Below are positions 63,601-64,000 of a stretch of DNA of 64,000 bases, in pieces. Source of the DNA: Sphingomonas sp. HITSZ_GF (GTDB taxonomy: Bacteria; Pseudomonadota; Alphaproteobacteria; Sphingomonadales; Sphingomonadaceae); contig NZ_JARQXA010000005.1 of the NCBI RefSeq assembly GCF_029543155.1, positions 434,001-498,000 of the forward strand, given 5' to 3'. The notes below the pieces were generated by a model. It ran no database searches. It saw only the letters and a program-made list of their open reading frames with translations, and was not told where the DNA came from. Position 1 is the stretch's first letter; every line of letters starts with the position of its first letter. The translations under genes were made by a program, and so were the position numbers.

Positions 63601-64000
63601 CAATCTCCGGCTGATCGGCGGCAGCGTTACCGGCAATGACGGCGTCGGCGCGCTTGTCGGCTATCTCCTCGGCGGTTCGGTCTCGAGCAGCGGGGCCTCC
63701 ACGGCCGTAACCGGCAGTTCGACCACCGAGGCCAATACCGGCGGCCTGGTCGGCACCAATAACGGCGGTGCCATCGCCGATTCCTGGGCCAGCGGCGCCG
63801 TGACCGGCGCGGGCTATCAGATCGGCGGCCTGGTCGGGTTCAACGCCAATGGCGCGACGATCACCCGCTCCTATGCGACCGGCAACGTCACCGGCACCAA
63901 CGCCAATGCGGGCTATGGCTATATCGGCGGCCTGGTCGGCGGAAACGGATTTTCCGGCGACGGCGGGACGATTTCGCAATCCTATGCGACCGGCACCGTC
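60662..64000 (+). CDS. Filamentous-haemagglutinin-type TPS exoprotein with GLUG repeats (3' end outside window)
   Basis: At least 1113 residues, open to the window edge. Signal peptide (VSLLSLVLATPAWA), then the TPS secretion domain (STRRGIINWQGFDIGSDASVQFVQPDASSVTLNRVLGG, KVYVVNPNGVLFT). After about residue 600 come GLUG-type repeats such as VGGLIGDTDNG, AGGLAGYV, IGGLVGFNANG and SYATGNVTG. Probably a large surface adhesin or a secreted factor. It starts 14 bases after the transporter gene. Confidence 0.92.
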   Translation, partial: MISTTVRRLSRPNLSQPRGRRLGALAGVSLLSLVLATPAWAGPDGPTGTALPTGGQVVAGEATIGTSGAAMTVTQSTRRGIINWQGFDIGSDASVQFVQPDASSVTLNRVLGGNGSTIAGKLSANGKVYVVNPNGVLFTSTAQVDVGGLVAAAGDIADSDFLAGKDAFTISPTASVINQGSLTARNGGAVVLVGGSVSNLGTIGAERGDVVLASGSKVTLDAGADGHLKVEVDPATSQALVQNGGLIAAGGGQVLLTAQGAGAAVSSIVSNIGTIEARTLSNQSGKILLLADMQGGVTQAGGTLDASAPDGGDGGFVETSAHMVGFGDDLQVLTSAANGTTGTWLIDPYDLTISANSSYSLGINVVGNPGYVGSIGTTSNLNNATLSGWLNSANIIVLVDGGGGGQAGNITVNDAVTWSAATTLTLNANSSTGGIFLNAAITGSNANSGLALNAGVGGINQNASGAITVGTLTANAANGGGVMLHVADNQVTRLGASSASGIFYFGNGTALTVTGAVASSSGLVSLIAAGDLTINAALTDTAVGAGYTLQSSGGTLTIAKDVTLSGQSASLYLSAASGYALTGGARISLPGSAANLRINGNAYTLIHNATQLQAIPASATGYYALGNDIDASATATWNSGAGFATLDNFQGIFAGLGHAIDGLTVNRPNQGQTGLFGSTNNAVLRDFTLSNATVTGSSRVGAVVGYAGGTTLSNVHVTGSVSAFQEAGGVVGWLFDSTLNGVSSAASVAISQNKAGGLAGYVFSTASITNSYAVGAVTGTSMVGGLIGDTDNGITLTLTNVYASGRVSGSSLTGGLIGQWRGSTANISGALWDVGSTGVSTSALGLGFVHGIAYNQNTYSGFGFDFTNTWVMLPGDTRPMLRNEASSVIFTPHALQLMSLNLAGSYTLGADIDLTPAFTLNGGYYGDVWNTTGFAPIGSGGTPFTGSLNGNSHSITGLTISRSGTNYVGLFGYVTGGTIANLRLIGGSVTGNDGVGALVGYLLGGSVSSSGASTAVTGSSTTEANTGGLVGTNNGGAIADSWASGAVTGAGYQIGGLVGFNANGATITRSYATGNVTGTNANAGYGYIGGLVGGNGFSGDGGTISQSYATGTV

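Noticed and set aside
62354..63979. 541-codon minus-strand frame inside the exoprotein gene
   Set aside because: Shadow of the repetitive GLUG region; the + strand frame is open to the window end with clear TPS and GLUG motifs.
1..64000. CRISPR arrays, rRNA and insertion-sequence transposases
   Set aside because: No regularly spaced short repeats, rRNA sequence or transposase with DDE or HUH motifs was seen on either strand.

Overview
The window reads as high-GC alphaproteobacterial DNA, most likely from a sphingomonad (Sphingomonadaceae). The basis is the style of its lasso-peptide locus (two precursors, fused RRE/protease B protein, asparagine-synthetase-like C protein, isopeptidase, TonB receptor, FecI/FecR pair) and a rhizobial/Ti-type trb conjugation cluster with DUF736, DUF2274, DUF2285 and DUF2958 companions. 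This is inference from gene content; no rRNA is present.

Layout. 1-7.8 kb: a lasso-peptide locus. A TonB-dependent receptor (cut by the window edge) and a lasso isopeptidase on the + strand converge on a minus-strand operon A1-B-C-A2, with a FecR/ECF-sigma pair upstream. 8.2-9.4 kb: a small sigma-region-4-like protein and an MNT-HEPN fusion. 9.7-19.1 kb: a restriction/defence locus. A minus-strand operon encodes a MerR-like regulator, a C5-cytosine methyltransferase, a ~985-residue protein with two GHKL ATPase modules (MutL/Hsp90-like at the N terminus, histidine-kinase-like at the C terminus), a receiver-like protein and an HNH nuclease. A Vsr endonuclease and a PD-(D/E)XK-like protein face it on the + strand. 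20.2-24.1 kb: a quorum-sensing block (GntR, PhyH dioxygenase, LuxI, LuxR) with a divergent DUF2285 gene readable only through a +1 frameshift. 24.2-32.2 kb: accessory genes, including a PLD-type nuclease, an SH3-like protein and a cholesterol-dependent-cytolysin homologue with an unknown companion. 32.9-55.6 kb: ICE backbone (ArdC, DUF2958, ParB-like, nuclease, DUF736, excisionase-like factor, TraF, lytic transglycosylase, VirD2-type relaxase, TraG/VirD4, CopG-like, trbBCDEJLFGI, DUF2274). 55.7-58.4 kb: an aldo/keto reductase and a P4-type integrase abutting the 3' end of tRNA-Leu(CAG). 58.9 kb to the end: a two-partner secretion pair (FhaC/ShlB transporter and a haemagglutinin-type exoprotein with GLUG repeats, cut by the window edge), probably chromosomal.

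How it may work together. The integrase and tRNA-Leu mark the right end of an integrative conjugative element; I found no second att copy, so the left end is unknown. A plausible control chain is LuxI/LuxR, then the DUF2285 protein by frameshift, then the RdfS-like factor and TraF, then excision and Trb/TraG transfer, as in the Mesorhizobium symbiosis island. The defence locus, cytolysin and perhaps the lasso cluster would be cargo. The most interesting items are the two-GHKL/receiver restriction locus, the Gram-negative cytolysin lacking the canonical undecapeptide, and the candidate programmed +1 frameshift.
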